From positions 600,396 through 664,395 of the forward strand of contig CAJJDO010000030.1 of assembly GCA_905183005.1 (NCBI GenBank): a stretch of DNA of 64,000 nucleotides, in the 5' to 3' direction. The position numbers were made by a program, and so were the translations under genes. Positions 27,181 through 41,047 of the stretch are shown piece by piece (position 1 is the first letter of the stretch; each line of letters begins with the position of its first letter). This DNA is from Paramecium pentaurelia. Lineage: Eukaryota; Ciliophora; Oligohymenophorea; Peniculida; Parameciidae. The notes beneath the pieces were generated by a model that made no database searches, was not told the DNA's origin, and saw only the letters and a list, made by a program, of their open reading frames with translations.

Positions 27181-28827
27181 ATGTTAAAACCTAAAATGAT
27201 AGAAAAGGAATAAGATTTCTAGTGTTCTAAAGGACATAAATAACAAATAGTTACAGTAGCTTTTGATCCAAAACTATCAAGCAATTAGAGACTTTTATGC
27301 CCAAAATGTTTAGAGAATACAGAAATTAATGGCAAAGTGGTTGGATTAAAGAATATTATTTCCTTAATTGAAGATGGATAAATAAAGAAGTTGGAATAAG
27401 TAGAAAATCAAACAATGATGGATATAAATTAAATTGAATAATTATAAAGTAAAGTTAATTAAATGAAGTCATAAGCTATTCAATAATTAGACTCAATGAT
27501 TTCTATAATGAATAAATGGATTCAGAATCTATAATAAAAAATATAATAATATTCTTAATATAGTTTTTATGATGAATTAGAACGATTAGTTTAGAATTAA
27601 AATAAAAATGAAGAGAATTTATATGTTTTAATGAATGAAATTAAGTAAAATAATAAATCTTGGACTTCCAAATTACTTCCTAAATTTGAATAATTTAAGA
27701 AATTTTTAGATTATGATAATTGTATAGAGATATTGTAAAATCTCGAAATGGGTTTTTAAATTTAATCTTTAAAACAATCATAATAATTAATCAATAAAAA
27801 TTCTTAATTAATGGTTATATATGATAAATAAAAAACTTAAGAAGTAGGTTAAATCAAATTAAACTTAATTGATTAATCTATTAAATAAATGGATTTATGT
27901 AGAGCAATCGCTTTTAATTCTTCTGGATCAATTATGATATCAACATCAGACAATGATATTTTTGTATGGAGTTTTCAAAATGGATAAATGAAATTAAATT
28001 AAACTTTGCTTGGTCATTCTGATTGGATATAATGTTTAGTTTATAGTAAGCAATAAAATTCCTTTATTTCAGCTGCTTTAGATGAATCTATAATATGCTG
28101 GTAATAAATAGATTAATTTAATTGGATTAGTTCAAAACCATATTAATAACACAGTAGTTTTGTTAGATGCTTAGTACTGAATTAGAATGAGGATTTATTA
28201 TTTTCTGGAAGTGAGGATGCATCAATTAAAGTTTGGAAAGTTGATTTAAATCGAAATAAATTGACATATTATTATTAATTGGATAAACATTAAGATGCTG
28301 TTATTGGATTAAGTTTAAATTATTCAGAAAAATAATTAGTATCATGTGCTAATAAAGAGAATTAAATTATTATTTGGGAAAAAAGTGAATAAGATATATT
28401 TGAATTTAAATACTTTGTTATATAATCAACCTTAGACATTGGATATAAAGTTTAGTTTATTAAAGATAATTAATTTATGTGGGTAAGTGGTGCTTAAAAA
28501 AACGATAAAATTTATATATTTGAATAAACAAGAGGATATTATTAAGAGATAAGGGAAAAGACAATTCAATTAATTAAAAATAATTAAATATATGATGAAA
28601 ATCGATTTCCAATTATTTACAATAAAGAGTAGAATGTGATTGTAGTAAGACATAAAACATATATTTATATAATTAGAGAAATTAATAATGGAATGTTTAA
28701 AATAGATAATTAATTGAATTGTAACACAAATGATATTTATGGGTCTATCACAAATAATGGAAAATATTTGGTATTTTGGGATAGTCTAAATGAAGGATAT
28801 TCAACTTATGAATTATAATATAATTGA
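27181..28827 (+). CDS. Zinc-finger-like/coiled-coil/WD40 repeat protein
   Basis: An intronless frame of 549 codons (548 residues); translation could also begin at the second in-frame ATG, five codons on. The N-terminus has paired Cys/His (FQCSKGHKQ, LLCPKCLENTEING), as in B-box/RING-like zinc modules. Residues about 60-210 are helical and Gln-rich (QLQSKVNQMKSQAIQQLDSM), probably coiled coil. WD40 blades follow: STSDNDIFVWSF, LLGHSDWIQCLVYS, SAALDESIICWQ, FSGSEDASIKVWKV, SCANKENQIIIWEK, VSGAQKNDKIYIFE, ending GSITNNGKYLVFWDS. It is the cleanest of four related genes in the window and the template for the others. WD40 platforms usually assemble complexes; the partners are unknown. Confidence 0.88.
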
Positions 28828-28949
28828 TAACTATATATAATAATTCTTATTTTATTTTTAAGTATTGATATTATATTTCATAATATTTAGAATTTATGGA
28901 TTAGAGTAAATTTAAGTATATTTCAATTTAAAGACTCTCTTGCAGAAAT

Positions 28950-28980
<31 letters not shown>

Positions 28981-31900
28981 TAAACAAGATTTACTTATCA
29001 ATATTCTAAAGTAATATAAATAAGATTAACAACATTGATTCCACTATAATTTATATGATAAGAGATAAATGAAATTAAAAATAACAATTAGAATTATGAT
29101 ATTTATTAAAATATACATTTATTATTTATATTTATATTTTCACATTATAGTTCAAAGTATTTTGAATTATTAATTTATTCTAAATTCTTTATCTTTTATT
29201 TTACATTTATGCAAAATAATATTAAAAGTAAAATTATGATTGAAAGCAATATCTAAACCAATCTTCTAAAATAAAAATGAAATGATGAAGGTAGATGGAA
29301 TGAAATATTATAAGTACCATTTGAAAAAGAGGTATAAAAAAATATAGAAACATTTATTTCTTTACTTGTTAAAATAATATTTGTTACATTCCATGAAGAG
29401 TTAATTTAAAATATTCATTTATACTTATTTAATATGACAATATTAAGTCATTAAAAAATGATAGGCTTATTCCAATTTCATACAGTTTATACATTGAGTT
29501 GATGATGTATCAAATTAACCTTAAATTTAAATTGGCTCAAATGCATTTAGTTCTTCTAAATTCTTTATATGATAAATTCCAACAGTGTATTATCCAAAAA
29601 AATATTAAATTATTATTTGGAATAGTTTAAATAACTGAAGCTAAAGCAGGTGAATCTAAAATTTATTCATATATAATTCTAATCTTTATTATAAAACTTA
29701 TTTCAGTCCATTCAGAATTAGACTATGAATTTATAAACATTATTTAAGTGTATTGCTTACTAATAAAATTACATTATGATGTTCTGTATATAAAATTAGA
29801 AGATTATAATATATTTAATCTACCAAAAAACAACAAAATTATTAATTGCAAAATTGTAATTGATATTCAATTAATAAAATAAATTTAATAGAATGGACTT
29901 CAATTAACATCATTTTATAGTAGAGATGAAATCCATTAGTCATGAATAAAATTATATAATTAGATTAATTATTAAGAGAACTTGTTTATAATTAACCAAT
30001 TTAAAAATATTGACACATACTTTTATTCTCTTTATAAACAGATAACTTCTATAAATTGTTATTAAATTAATTAAATAGATTAATTATTTTGTAAAATAAA
30101 AAATTAATTATTGACAGAAGTTATTAATGTAAAATTGTTAGTATTTGTTTAAATTATTAATCTTTAAGGTTAATTTATATAACAATACTATACATTAACA
30201 GACTTATCTATCAAGGATTATTGTTAAAAATGTAATAAATAAATTAAAAACAGCTGAACTACATTATATAGGTGATAGCAACTAAAGCAGATAATATAAA
30301 CTAATATGCTAAGGTAACTAAGGATTATGATCATAAATAGTGTAATTAATAAAAGTTACATATTAGTTATCATATTATATTTTGATGTTATTATAAATTT
30401 ACACTATTAAGACTTTTTACATAGTAATATTTTGGTAAATATTAAATATTCCAAATTTGGAAACAAATATTCTGAATATTATTAAAAATATATGATAAAA
30501 TCATTTGTTAATTTACTAAATTTATAGGTTTTATAATACAATTCAACTAAATAAGGGTAATAGGGAGTAGTAAATTATTTTCATTAATCGATATTATTAT
30601 AATTTCATTAATATTATTTATAAATAGTAAAGAAGATAATAATTAAGTATTCATAGCAATTTATATTGCATTAAATTGAATATTTACTATTAATTTATGG
30701 TCATTTTATTTTTGAAATCTAATGATATAATTTAAATGTCTTAATTTAAGATTAGTATTATAATATTTTAATATGTAACTAGAAAATCTGAAAATACTTG
30801 TTCTAAAGTAAAATTTGATTTAAACAGAAATATTTTTTTGTAGCTAAATGTATGCGTATAGATTGTTTAATTTTTACTTCGTCCTACTATTAATATTTCA
30901 GGTTAAATGCTATTGGCAACCTATAATAAATTTGCTTTAACACAAATTGGGATTAAAATTTTAATACTGCATGAATATTATGAAAATATATTTTTTTTAT
31001 AACAATAATTAAAATCAAGTGATTAATTATCATATCCTATTAAAAAGATACCAGGAATGTAAGTTAATATAATTTATTATACAAGATAATATGTTTAATT
31101 TATATCAACTATTTTCTATTAAATTTTCTAAGTAAAAATTAAAGGAATGCTATCTGAATTTAGAGAATTGAGTTTTTTTGTTTGCTTTTCTTTTTATAAT
31201 ATTTTTTTCCCTTGTCTTTTAGCCTGAATTTTCTTGAAATTTGTTATATTAGATTTTTGATATTTTTTATAAACTTTCTAAAATTTTAGCCTTTGTTATG
31301 TTGATTCTTTCCTATTCTTATTAAACTTGGTTTTATAATGATTAAATTCTTTATACTATTTATATTCTGGTTAATGCTCTGATTTTATGAATTAATTTAG
31401 AAGATTTGAACATAAATCTGATTTTTAGTTTATTCTCGATATATGAAATATATATCGAATAATTAGAATTTTTATATGGTTTTCTTTGAGACTTTTTCTT
31501 ATCCAAAACTTTAAATTTTAATTTAAGCTTTTTCACATTTTGTCCTATTTTTAGGTTGATGATGGTTTGTTTAATTTTAATTTTTTTAATAAATTTTTTA
31601 TTTAATATAATACTTACATAAATCTTCTTGTAAGTTATTGTCTGAGTTTTCTTAGAAAATTTTCTCTACATTTTAGTTACTTTTTAGACATATCAAAAAT
31701 TTTATATTATTTCTTTAGAAGTGCTAATAATTAAATTTTCTCATAATTAATTTTTTTTTTCTTTATTATTAATTTAATTTTTAGCGGCTTTAATCAAAAT
31801 TTACTTCATTCTTATAATTTATGTTGATTTTTTTCTTTTAAAAAAATTTGTGAATAGTAAATTTTCTTTCTGACAAACATTTCCTTTATTTTTCGTATTG

Positions 31901-34391
31901 TATCATATATTTAACACTAAGTGGAATAATTTTTTTCATCTATTATTTTGTATTTCGATTTTTTCAATAAGTAGGTAATCTTAAAAAATTGTCTGTGAAT
32001 TTTTAATAGAAATTGTGTTTGGAATGAAGGAGATTATTAAATATATTTTAAGAAACTTAAAAATTCAAAATATTTAAGTAATATACAATACCCTGTATGA
32101 TGTACTCCAAAAGCTCAATAATTTTACTCTTGACAGTGAATTTGAGAGAAATTTTTTATTCTTTTTTTAATAAAAATTTCTCATAAACTACGGTATAAAT
32201 TTAGTCGTATAATATCTTAATTAAATTAAAATATAACAATTATAATAAATTTGAATTATAATTCGTTACAGTATGTATAGAACAAAATCTTGAAAAATTA
32301 TTTTTAGTTCTTTTTTTGTTTAAATATCTGGCCTTTATAAAAGTACCTTAAATTAATAATAACAAAATTAAAATATCACATTATTTGAATGTTTTAAATA
32401 TTTCAATTTTATGGTTGGATCTTTCCAGACAGTAGCATCATTCAAAAATAATAAAGAATTACTTAAAATAACTCATTCCTATTAAAATGTTACTCGCTAA
32501 TAATAAACTCTTATTTTTTAATTATATTACAATATTGTATCTTAATTATTTTTAAGTGTTTTCTAAACGGAACAATCCGTATAAATTAAGTTAAATAAAT
32601 TATTTAGTTTCCACATTCTATTAATCTAAGTAAAGACGGTTTTTTGAACATAATGCCAATATTTCATCACATTAAGAATAAGTCGAAAAACTGTAATAAG
32701 CATTAATCATTATAAAATTGTTTCAAGACTTAAATTTGAAATTTAATTGTAATTCAAAATTAGACTCTGAGAATATATAAAACAATAAAATCTCTTGCTA
32801 ATTCATTACATAAATATTAGGATTTGTTTTAATAGGGATACTAATGTCTAAAAATTTATTATTGTAACTACTCATTATTATTAAAACGTTCTGAAAATAG
32901 TGAGAGTAGAGAGTAAAAATTGGGGAAATATTAGGCATTTATTATAAAAGAGGTCATTCCATTATAAATTGAGTATATTTTTGTTGATTTCGGCACCTAT
33001 GATTAGGATAAATAAGCAATATTGGATTATTAACCTATCACTCTAATTAAAACAACTATTGATTCTAATAACAATCAAGCAAAATGTCAAAATCTAAAGA
33101 TAAATTTATGCTAAAAAAACAATTAAATGAAGATTCAATTTATAAGGTCTATCCAACTTATTGAAGGATTTGATTCATCCATTCATATCAAATCACTAAA
33201 TTTTAATTGTAGAGAGCAGCAAAATAATTATTATTTGTAGATACTGATTAAAACACAATAATAATATTTATAATATTTACTATGTCCTTCTGTATAATAA
33301 ATTTCTTACCATAAATCAATTATTTCTACATTTGGTACTTGAGGGTTCATCTGACTTTTTGATATCAATGCTTTTGTTATATTTCTTGATTAATTCATAT
33401 AATATAAAACATCATCCAGACTTAATTCAAAGTACTCTTCAACTGTTGGATACAAAGTGACTTCCTTTTAGAATTTGTACATGGGGATCTACTAAATTAT
33501 TAAGAATATTATCATATTTTTTTTTTTTAATATATAATATCTTAAGTGTATTTATATGTAATGTTTGTATAGATGGTTGCTTATTAAATTAGAGTCAATT
33601 AAACTATTTGAAAATCTTAAATATAAAATTCATCAATAATTATATGTCTTGAAGCAATTAAGATTCAAGTTTTTGAAGAGATTTCAATTATAAATATATT
33701 ATTTTTCTTAAATATTCATTTTTTTTTATTATAAAAAGTATTCTCCAAAATAAAAATTAATTAATATTATTTGATGGTGAAATAACGTAAAGAATTATTA
33801 TTAGAAAAAAGTAAAATTTGAAGAGGAATGACTTTTAGTGAATTTTTAAAGGCTTTTTGATTTTTAATGATGGTAATTAAATTTTCTAACCTTATCAATA
33901 TCTCTTAAGATTTGGAATTAATTTTTTAATTAAAATTTTAAGATATTATTTAGAATTACTTTCTTTGCATTCTAATAATTAATAAAAAGACGTTTTTCTA
34001 ATAATAATGAAGACTCTTTTTATTTAAAATAGTTTTTAGTAAAAAGATACAATAAGTATAGAGGAAAATAACAATTTAGAGAAATTTATAGCATTTGTTA
34101 AGAATTCAAATGAGCCCTTATTTTCTAACATCATATTATAATTTAATTTAATTTATTTTAAGTTTGAAAATATATAATATTGATTATTATAATTGAAGAT
34201 TTATGTTTTATAAGATTCTAATCATTCAATAAAGTATTATATTTGATTAAGACTTTTATTAATCAATGATTATTTAATATTTTTTTGTTTTTTTTTAGAT
34301 TCACATATTAATACTTATAATTATGCTATTTATGTTAGCTTATTTACAACCCTAAATCCTTGTAAATTAATTAAATTTTATTTAATGAATA
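28828..34391. other. Gene desert (about 5.5 kb)
   Basis: No intact gene recognised on either strand. It includes an (AT)n run at 28955-28981, and at about 31150-31950 a strongly T-rich block whose - strand has a TGA-free frame of roughly 140 codons with Lys/Gln-rich composition. With one stop codon and this AT content such frames arise by chance. A desert this size is unusual for the compact Paramecium macronuclear genome and may represent decayed mobile or gene sequence. Confidence 0.5.
28955..28981. repeat. (AT)n microsatellite
   Basis: An uninterrupted AT dinucleotide run of about 13 units, just downstream of the WD40 gene at 27181. Confidence 0.9.
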
Positions 34392-35386
34392 ATGGACTTA
34401 GATATATCTCAGAAAATCGATCTTAAGATCTAGTATATTGTTTCCCTTTAGTAAACTAAAAAACTCCGTTTTAAAAGAATTCGTATTTGCTATTAATTTT
34501 TTAGAGCAGATTAGGAGAATAATTAATAAATAATAAAGTCTTCTTTTATAGCAAAAGTACTTGGTGTAATAGGTTGTCTATTCGGAATTATATTTATGAT
34601 ATTAAGGATTTAAGGTCAGAATTCAATGCTATCAGAATATTTATTTAACGTGAAAACCCTATAAATCTCAAGAGCTTCATTTTTTTTTGGCTTTATTTTA
34701 TTAGCTGTGATAATTTCAATATTCATTTATCAACTAAAATTTAAGGAAGTAAATTTGTAAATAATAAAAGACTCTAAACCAATATAAAATAGGTTTAATA
34801 TTATAGACTTTATTCACTATTTCATTTATTGTTTCAGCTACTACTTTAAGCTATTTTCTTTCCATTTATTTAAAAAATGGATGTAATACCATATTTAAAT
34901 TTATTTTTAGAAAATTTAGTATTAAGCAGTACTTTATGCATATTTATAATTAATGTAGTATTAGCTATTTATGTATAGTTAAAGAAATAAGACTATTAGC
35001 CTTCAAGTAAAATGAAATATCAATATCTTAGAATATAGCATATACAGCATCATTTTAAATTGCATTTTTTCATTTATATCAATTTTGTACTTTATCGACA
35101 TTTGGTGGAATCTATTGATTTGCGGAATTTCAATTATGCTTTTTGAACTTTTAATAATCCATTCTGCAAAAATGATTTTAGAAGAACTTGTATAAATCAT
35201 TATTAAAATTAATAGAATTTGAATTTAAACGAAAAAGATTATATTATTGCAGTACCTATCATTTTTTGCCTCTCTATAGTGTTATTTTTAGCCTTAATTT
35301 TACTAATTATTATAGTAGCATTATTATTTTGCAAGTCAAATAATTCAGAGGGTCAAGATGATGATGAGGATGATGGTGAAAGTTGA
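34392..35386 (+). CDS. Seven-TM membrane protein, TMBIM/Bax-inhibitor-like
   Basis: Five introns (34483-34506, 34749-34770, 34883-34910, 35007-35031, 35190-35215) leave 870 nt, or 289 residues. The N-terminal 40 residues are basic and soluble. About seven hydrophobic segments follow: VLGVIGCLFGIIFMIL, FFFGFILLAVIISIFIY, GLILQTLFTISFIVSATTL, LVLSSTLCIFIINVVLAIYV, a segment ending ISILYFIDIW, LLICGISIMLFELLIIHSA, and a last one from IIAVPIIFCLSIVLFLALIL. The tail is acidic (GQDDDEDDG). The spacing, and the loop ELNLNLNEKDYIIA before the last helix, resemble TMBIM/LFG proteins, which act as Ca2+ leak channels in ER or Golgi membranes. That assignment is tentative; the membrane topology is clear. 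Confidence 0.7.
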
Positions 35387-35784
35387 AAATTTTAATAAAT
35401 ACATATTTAATCAAATAGAAATTTGAATAAAACTAATAAATAAATAATTAAATGATTTTCTAGGTTCTTAAGGAAAATTTAATTGTTTTTTTCATAATTT
35501 ATTACTAATGGAATTGAAAATGTTTGTAAACGTTATTATATTTGTTTTAATTGAGATATATATATTAATAATAGATTTATTAAAATATCTCAATATAGTT
35601 AAAAATAAAGAATATATTTATCTGAATTTATCTAGTTATTAAAAAGTTCTATAAATATTACAATTTTATATATTTAAAAAAAATAGATATTATTACTTAA
35701 ATTAGAACTATAATATTTTTATTAATAATAATTTAGTTGAATAGATTAATAACAATATGAATATCAATATGTTTAAATTTAACC
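35387..35784. other. Convergent intergenic spacer
   Basis: About 400 bp between the 3' ends of a + and a - gene; A/T-rich with nothing recognised. Confidence 0.5.
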
Positions 35785-37329
35785 TCATTATTTTTAGTTA
35801 ATTTAATATATAAGGTAACTTGAATTACTCTTTTCCCACACGACTTGAAATTCAGCATCATTTGTCATAGATCCCTAGATTAAATAATTATCAAATTTCA
35901 ATGTTGAAGCAATTTTATATTTATTATGAAATTGTTAAGAGAGAATGTATATATTGAATTTATGTCTTAAGAAAATGATTTTTTTTTCTTTATTAAAAAT
36001 GATTGGAAATAAATTTTAATCACTTTCTTAATTATTAGATATTAAGTTAATTTATTAGTTAAATTATTCTTAAAACTTCTCATTCTATAATTCAAAAAAG
36101 CAAATACAATCTTTTCCATTTTAGTTTCCACAAATCCATATAAATTAATTTTCTTTTATGAAGCAAATTTTAGTGCCAATCTCTTTAATTGATTAAGTAA
36201 CAATTTATTTAAACCCCCATTAATTATTTTATTCTCTCATCCAAACAATTATTTACTAATCATTCCCACATGAAACTAAAAATGTTTCTGATTCATTTAA
36301 TGATAAACTACAAACGCTTTGAGTATGCTTTATTAAAGAATAACTTAAATTCAAACGATTAAGTTCAAAATCAATATCCCATACATTAATTGAATAATAT
36401 TCACTTCCAGAAATTAAAACTTTTTCATTTTTTTACAATATTAAACAAAATATAGGATTATAATCTTCTTTTGATTATAGACTTTTCCATTCTTATCCTT
36501 TGAATTATTTCCAAATTTTAATTGTGCTATCAAAAGATCCAGAAACAAAATTATCAGATAATTTACTAAATATTAAACAACTTACATCTTATTTATGGGA
36601 TGATAATGTTTATATTTCCTTCAGTTTTCCATTATTAAAATTCCATAATTTTATATCTTTACCACAACCTGAAGCCATTATTTATCCATTTTAATTAAAT
36701 GCAATTGCATAACAATTTTTATTTTATTTAATCTCCTTATTTATAAGATTCATTTAAATTTCAGTTTAAGGAATTTTTATTATTTTTTTAAAAGAATTCT
36801 TTATTCGATTATTCGCTTCTTTATAAATATCTGTTAATTAACTAATTTTTGATAAAACCTTTTTAATTCCATTATTATTTTAAGAGATGATATAATCTAT
36901 AAATTGCATAAACTCATTCTCATAACTCCCTTAATTCAATAACTTTTCTAATTCATCAATGAGTCTGTATGGATTATTTATTTACTATTCTTTAGCTAAA
37001 TGATCTATACAATTTTTTAAGTCTCCTAAAATTAAATCAAAAGTAATAATTAACTTCTATTTTAATTAATTTAGATCATTTGTTAATTACTCTATTTCTT
37101 ATATTTTTGATGATAAAAAATATTATTTTTTTTCATTATTTTCTAAAAGTTTTTTTTCTATCATTTCTTTAATTTTACTTAAACCTTTGATGTTAATTTT
37201 TTAGTCAAAATTCTTCAGGCATTCTTTACATAATAGTCTTTCATCTTTCTTCACACATTTTTCTACAATTACTGAGCAGACAGGTTTGTTATGATTTTGA
37301 AAACACACTAATTCACAATTTTATATCAT
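35785..37329 (-). CDS. Zinc-finger-like/coiled-coil/WD40 repeat protein
   Basis: An intronless frame of 515 codons (514 residues) on the - strand, ATG at 37329 and TGA at 35787-35785. The architecture is that of the copies at 6171 and 27181: Cys/His start (LVCFQNHNKPVCS, LLCKECLKNF), coiled-coil-like middle (IQEIEQLTNDLNQLKQKL), then WD40 blades (ASGCGKDIKLWNF, SGSFDSTIKIWKQ, ISGSEYYSINVWDI, SCGNDQQIIVWM) and the family end (GSMTNDAEFQVVWE). It has clearly diverged from the other copies, so this is an old paralogous family rather than a recent duplication. It converges with the seven-TM gene. Confidence 0.88.
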
Positions 37330-40300
37330 TTTAATTTAATTAATATTATTTTCTATAATATACTAAATTTCATATAAGATAAAATCAAAAATATTTATTC
37401 CTTCTTAATTAAAATTTAGTAATTCTAACATGAACTCTATAAAGTTAATTTATATCATTCTAATAGTCCATTAGCAAAATGTTATTTTAATTCTGTAGAT
37501 TTTATTAATGGGAAATTAAAATTAATTTGATATAAAATTATGAAATAAACATATTTTTTTATTTTATTGATATGAATGGGATTATAAATTAACATAAAAC
37601 AAAAATATTTTAGCAATATTTGAGAGAATTTTCATTAATAATTTTTAAGATTATTTTATGTATTCTTAACAGAGAAGAACAATAAATTAATGGTAGTAAT
37701 TAAGGATTTATATGATGTATTTTTTGATGCTATAATTAAAATTTTTCAACTTATAGTTATTTTAGACAAATGAAATAGCTATCAAGAACTGAAAGGAAAT
37801 CGACATATTTGCAACCAACAAATCAAGTATTTTCTTAAAGGTCTGATATTTATAGCTCCATAAGAAAAAAATGTTTTATGACAGCTTCTATTCAAATTTA
37901 TAATAAAATTATAACACTCCTTTATTTCTTCATATTTGATCCCTAATTATTAATATTTAATTGAATTATTTGGTACAATTATAATTGAAAAGTTCAAATT
38001 TGATTTTCTGGTGATTCTAAAATTAAAGATCTGAATTATGTGCTTTAATCAATCCCTTAAAAGTTAAATCTTTACAATATACTGAATTGAAAATACCTAA
38101 TTTTATTCTTTGATTATTTGGAAATGTAAAAGTAACTATCACTCCTATTCAAGTATTAAATATATTAGAGATTAAGATCTCTAAATTTATTTTTCAAATT
38201 TTTTTGCCAATTTTTATCTTATTTAAAAAGTATTTTATAAATGATTTAGAAGAGATGAAAGAAAATAAACAATAAATAGTAAAATATTATAAAAGGATTG
38301 GTTAACTAATACCAAAGATGATAATATGTCTACCAAAAATTTTCAAAATCAAAAAGACTTTACTTAATTTTGATTACAACAACTTGGATATAATGAATTA
38401 AAGACAAAGGGTTCATAATTTCATTTTTCTTAAATCAAATTAAAATTAATTATTAAGGAACGATGTAAATTTAGCATTTACTCTGCCAAAAGTCAAAGCC
38501 TTGTTTAGATTAATATTAATTGAAGAAATTCTTTTTAGATAGATTTGAATATTATTCATTCAAAAAAAATTAATGATGCTTGAATTAGAACCAAATTTTA
38601 ATTTAAAAATTTGTTTACTAAATTTAGAAATAGATTTTTTGTTAAAATTAAAAAAAGAAAAATAGTGAAAATAGCTCAAATATATTATTATTATATTAAT
38701 AAAAAAATTTATCACTTAAATTTTATTTTTAATTATAAATTCATATAATACTAATTGGGAAGATCATTTCCAAAAATCAATACCAAAATCTTTTTAAAGA
38801 TACAGTAATAAATGAATCATAAAATGGACATTTAGATAATTATTAATAATTAATTAATCATTATAGATAAAGCAGTAGAAGTTATAATATAAAAAGTAGA
38901 AAAAATTAGAGTAATGCCTAAAGCAGTATAAATTATTAACAAGCAGAAATTTTGATAATATTATTTTATTTTAAAACAAATTAATTTGGTGAATTTGTTA
39001 AATAACTAATAGAAAAGAATTTTCTTAGTATCTATCAAGTTCCCAAAGATTTTGATGATAATTATTTTATTCAGATTCAATTTGTTTTTAGTAACAAAAA
39101 AATTGGAATTAACATTGAATTCTTATGTTCTTAAAAAAAATGAATTCATAATAATCTAAACCTGCATTTTGGTTTAGTTTTAATTATTTGCTTATTGATA
39201 TTGCCTGCATTATTATATAAAATATTTATAAATTCTAACTTTAATGTATAAATTCTCAGTATTCTAATATGGAAATGTAATTCTAACTACACTAAATTAC
39301 AATCATAAATTTTTGTTTTCAGTATTTTTTTGATCTATAAAATCTAACATCTTAATCCCAAAACCAGATTTTTAAAGAATTTAATTCATGTTTTTGTATC
39401 AAATCTAATTATATAGCATACCCTAAAACGTAAAATACGTAATCATATGATCTATTTATTGTATAAATTGCATCTCTTAAAAAACTTCCATCATTTTTCC
39501 TAGTAAAATTAAGCATAGCATATATTGTGATGAGATTAATATATTTTGATTATTTTTACCTAATTACAGAAAACATTTTAGAATACATGTTCTAGCATTA
39601 TTAATTGGGTTTTACAATTAAGCTAATTATGAATAAGATAGTCAGGATTGAAGACAAACCTAAAAAAATTGGCAACTTGATTAAATTTTTAAATTTATTA
39701 TTATTACAATGGAATAATATGAATTTAAATAAATATAGGATAGAAGAAGTGTATTAGTTTTAGAAAATTTTTATAATGCTAAACTTTTAGAAATTATAAC
39801 ATCAAGTCTTAAAGCAAAGATAAACTTCATAAAAATTTATAATAATTCAATAGAATTATTATATTATGCTTATTATATCGAAAGTTTAAAGTTTATATTT
39901 TAAACCAAATTAATCTGGCTAGATCAATTAATTTTACCATAAGTTCTCTTGGATTGATCATTAAAATATTAATCACGAATCTCATGAAAGTCAATTAAAA
40001 TCTAGTTAATATTATATATACACCTGAAGAAAGATAGCATTACTAATAGAGAATGACATTTACAAAAACAAATGTAATAAATGGAGTCAATCTTAAGTTT
40101 AAAAATATTAGATTTTAAACATATTGTTAAAAAATTTTATAGGGAAACAAGCTAATAATAAGGTTATTTTTAATATTAACATTTTTAAATCATAATATTA
40201 TCATGAAGAATAAATATGAAAAAAAAAAAGCTTTAAACTAATGACTAGATCCAAAATTTGAATAAAATAAGTGAGGATGAACAATGAATGAATATAATAA

Positions 40301-41047
40301 TAATAATTTATTTATTTTCAAATGATACTCAATAGTTTTTCTTTTCCTCTTAGACTGATCACCTGTTGCATTGACAGCGGTCTTAAGGCGTTTTCTGTAC
40401 AATATCAGATTCCATCTGACTTGGTCCAAATTGAGAGTTCTTTGTTGTCTTCTTGGCTATTAAATTTGATCAAACTTTATAGAAATGTTTTACTTTCCAT
40501 AGCACAGTTCTTACATTAGGTTTTGTTTGCAGAGTATGCTAGGTACCTTATGGGACTTAATTTTGGTGAACCTGGTACATATAAGCCCTATTCGATCTTA
40601 TGTTTTTGTTTCCCCTCAAAAATCAATCGTATACTAACTCTTTCATATTTATAATGACCCTCTTAAAATCTGACAATTACCTTCTATTTGTTGAGTTATA
40701 AAAAACAGTTTTCTATAAAAATTTAAAGGGAAATATTATTCAACATTATTCTAATTTTCCAATTTAGCTATCCAACAGTTTCTTACTCTTTACCTTGTTA
40801 TCGCTTTAAACTATTCGCTTAGTATATTTTCTTTTTCTATTTTTTAAACAAATTTTGTTATAAATTTCTGAATTATATAGCTTTGCCTCAATTTTTTTTA
40901 TCCATTAAACACAATAAGGCTTGCTATATTATAAAGTTGACAGAAAATAGAATTTATATATAATTTAAAAAGAAATATAGAATTATATTTGAATCTTAAT
41001 TTTAATAAATGTAAAGTAATAGAAATTGAATTATTATTATTTTTAGC
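37330..41047. other. Gene-poor AT-rich region
   Basis: No intact gene recognised. A 47-codon frame near 38810 has no supporting features. At about 40325-40640 the base composition becomes less AT-rich and sequence quality changes (see separate entry). Confidence 0.5.
40325..40640. other. GC-elevated island, possible mobile-element remnant
   Basis: Base composition and word use differ sharply from the flanks (for example GACAGCGGTCTTAAGGCG). The - strand carries a short basic, protein-like frame (DQVRWNLILYRKRLKTAV, then GDQSKRKRKT) with no intact gene around it. Foreign-looking composition in a gene-poor stretch suggests a piece of an eliminated or decayed mobile element, but nothing identifies the family. 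Confidence 0.35.

Noticed and set aside
31140..31560. Long TGA-free - strand frame as a coding gene
   Set aside because: Lys/Asn/Ile-rich without motifs; about 140 codons without TGA is not rare at this base composition. Reported only as a compositional oddity.
38814..38957. 47-codon frame starting MNHKMDIQ
   Set aside because: Composition is what A/T sequence with one stop codon gives by chance; no motif or intron support.
40238..40429. 63-codon - strand frame (MDQVRWNLIL) as a gene
   Set aside because: It ends at a TAA/TAG-type stop only under the standard code, and no longer gene context exists; kept only as part of a possible mobile-element remnant.
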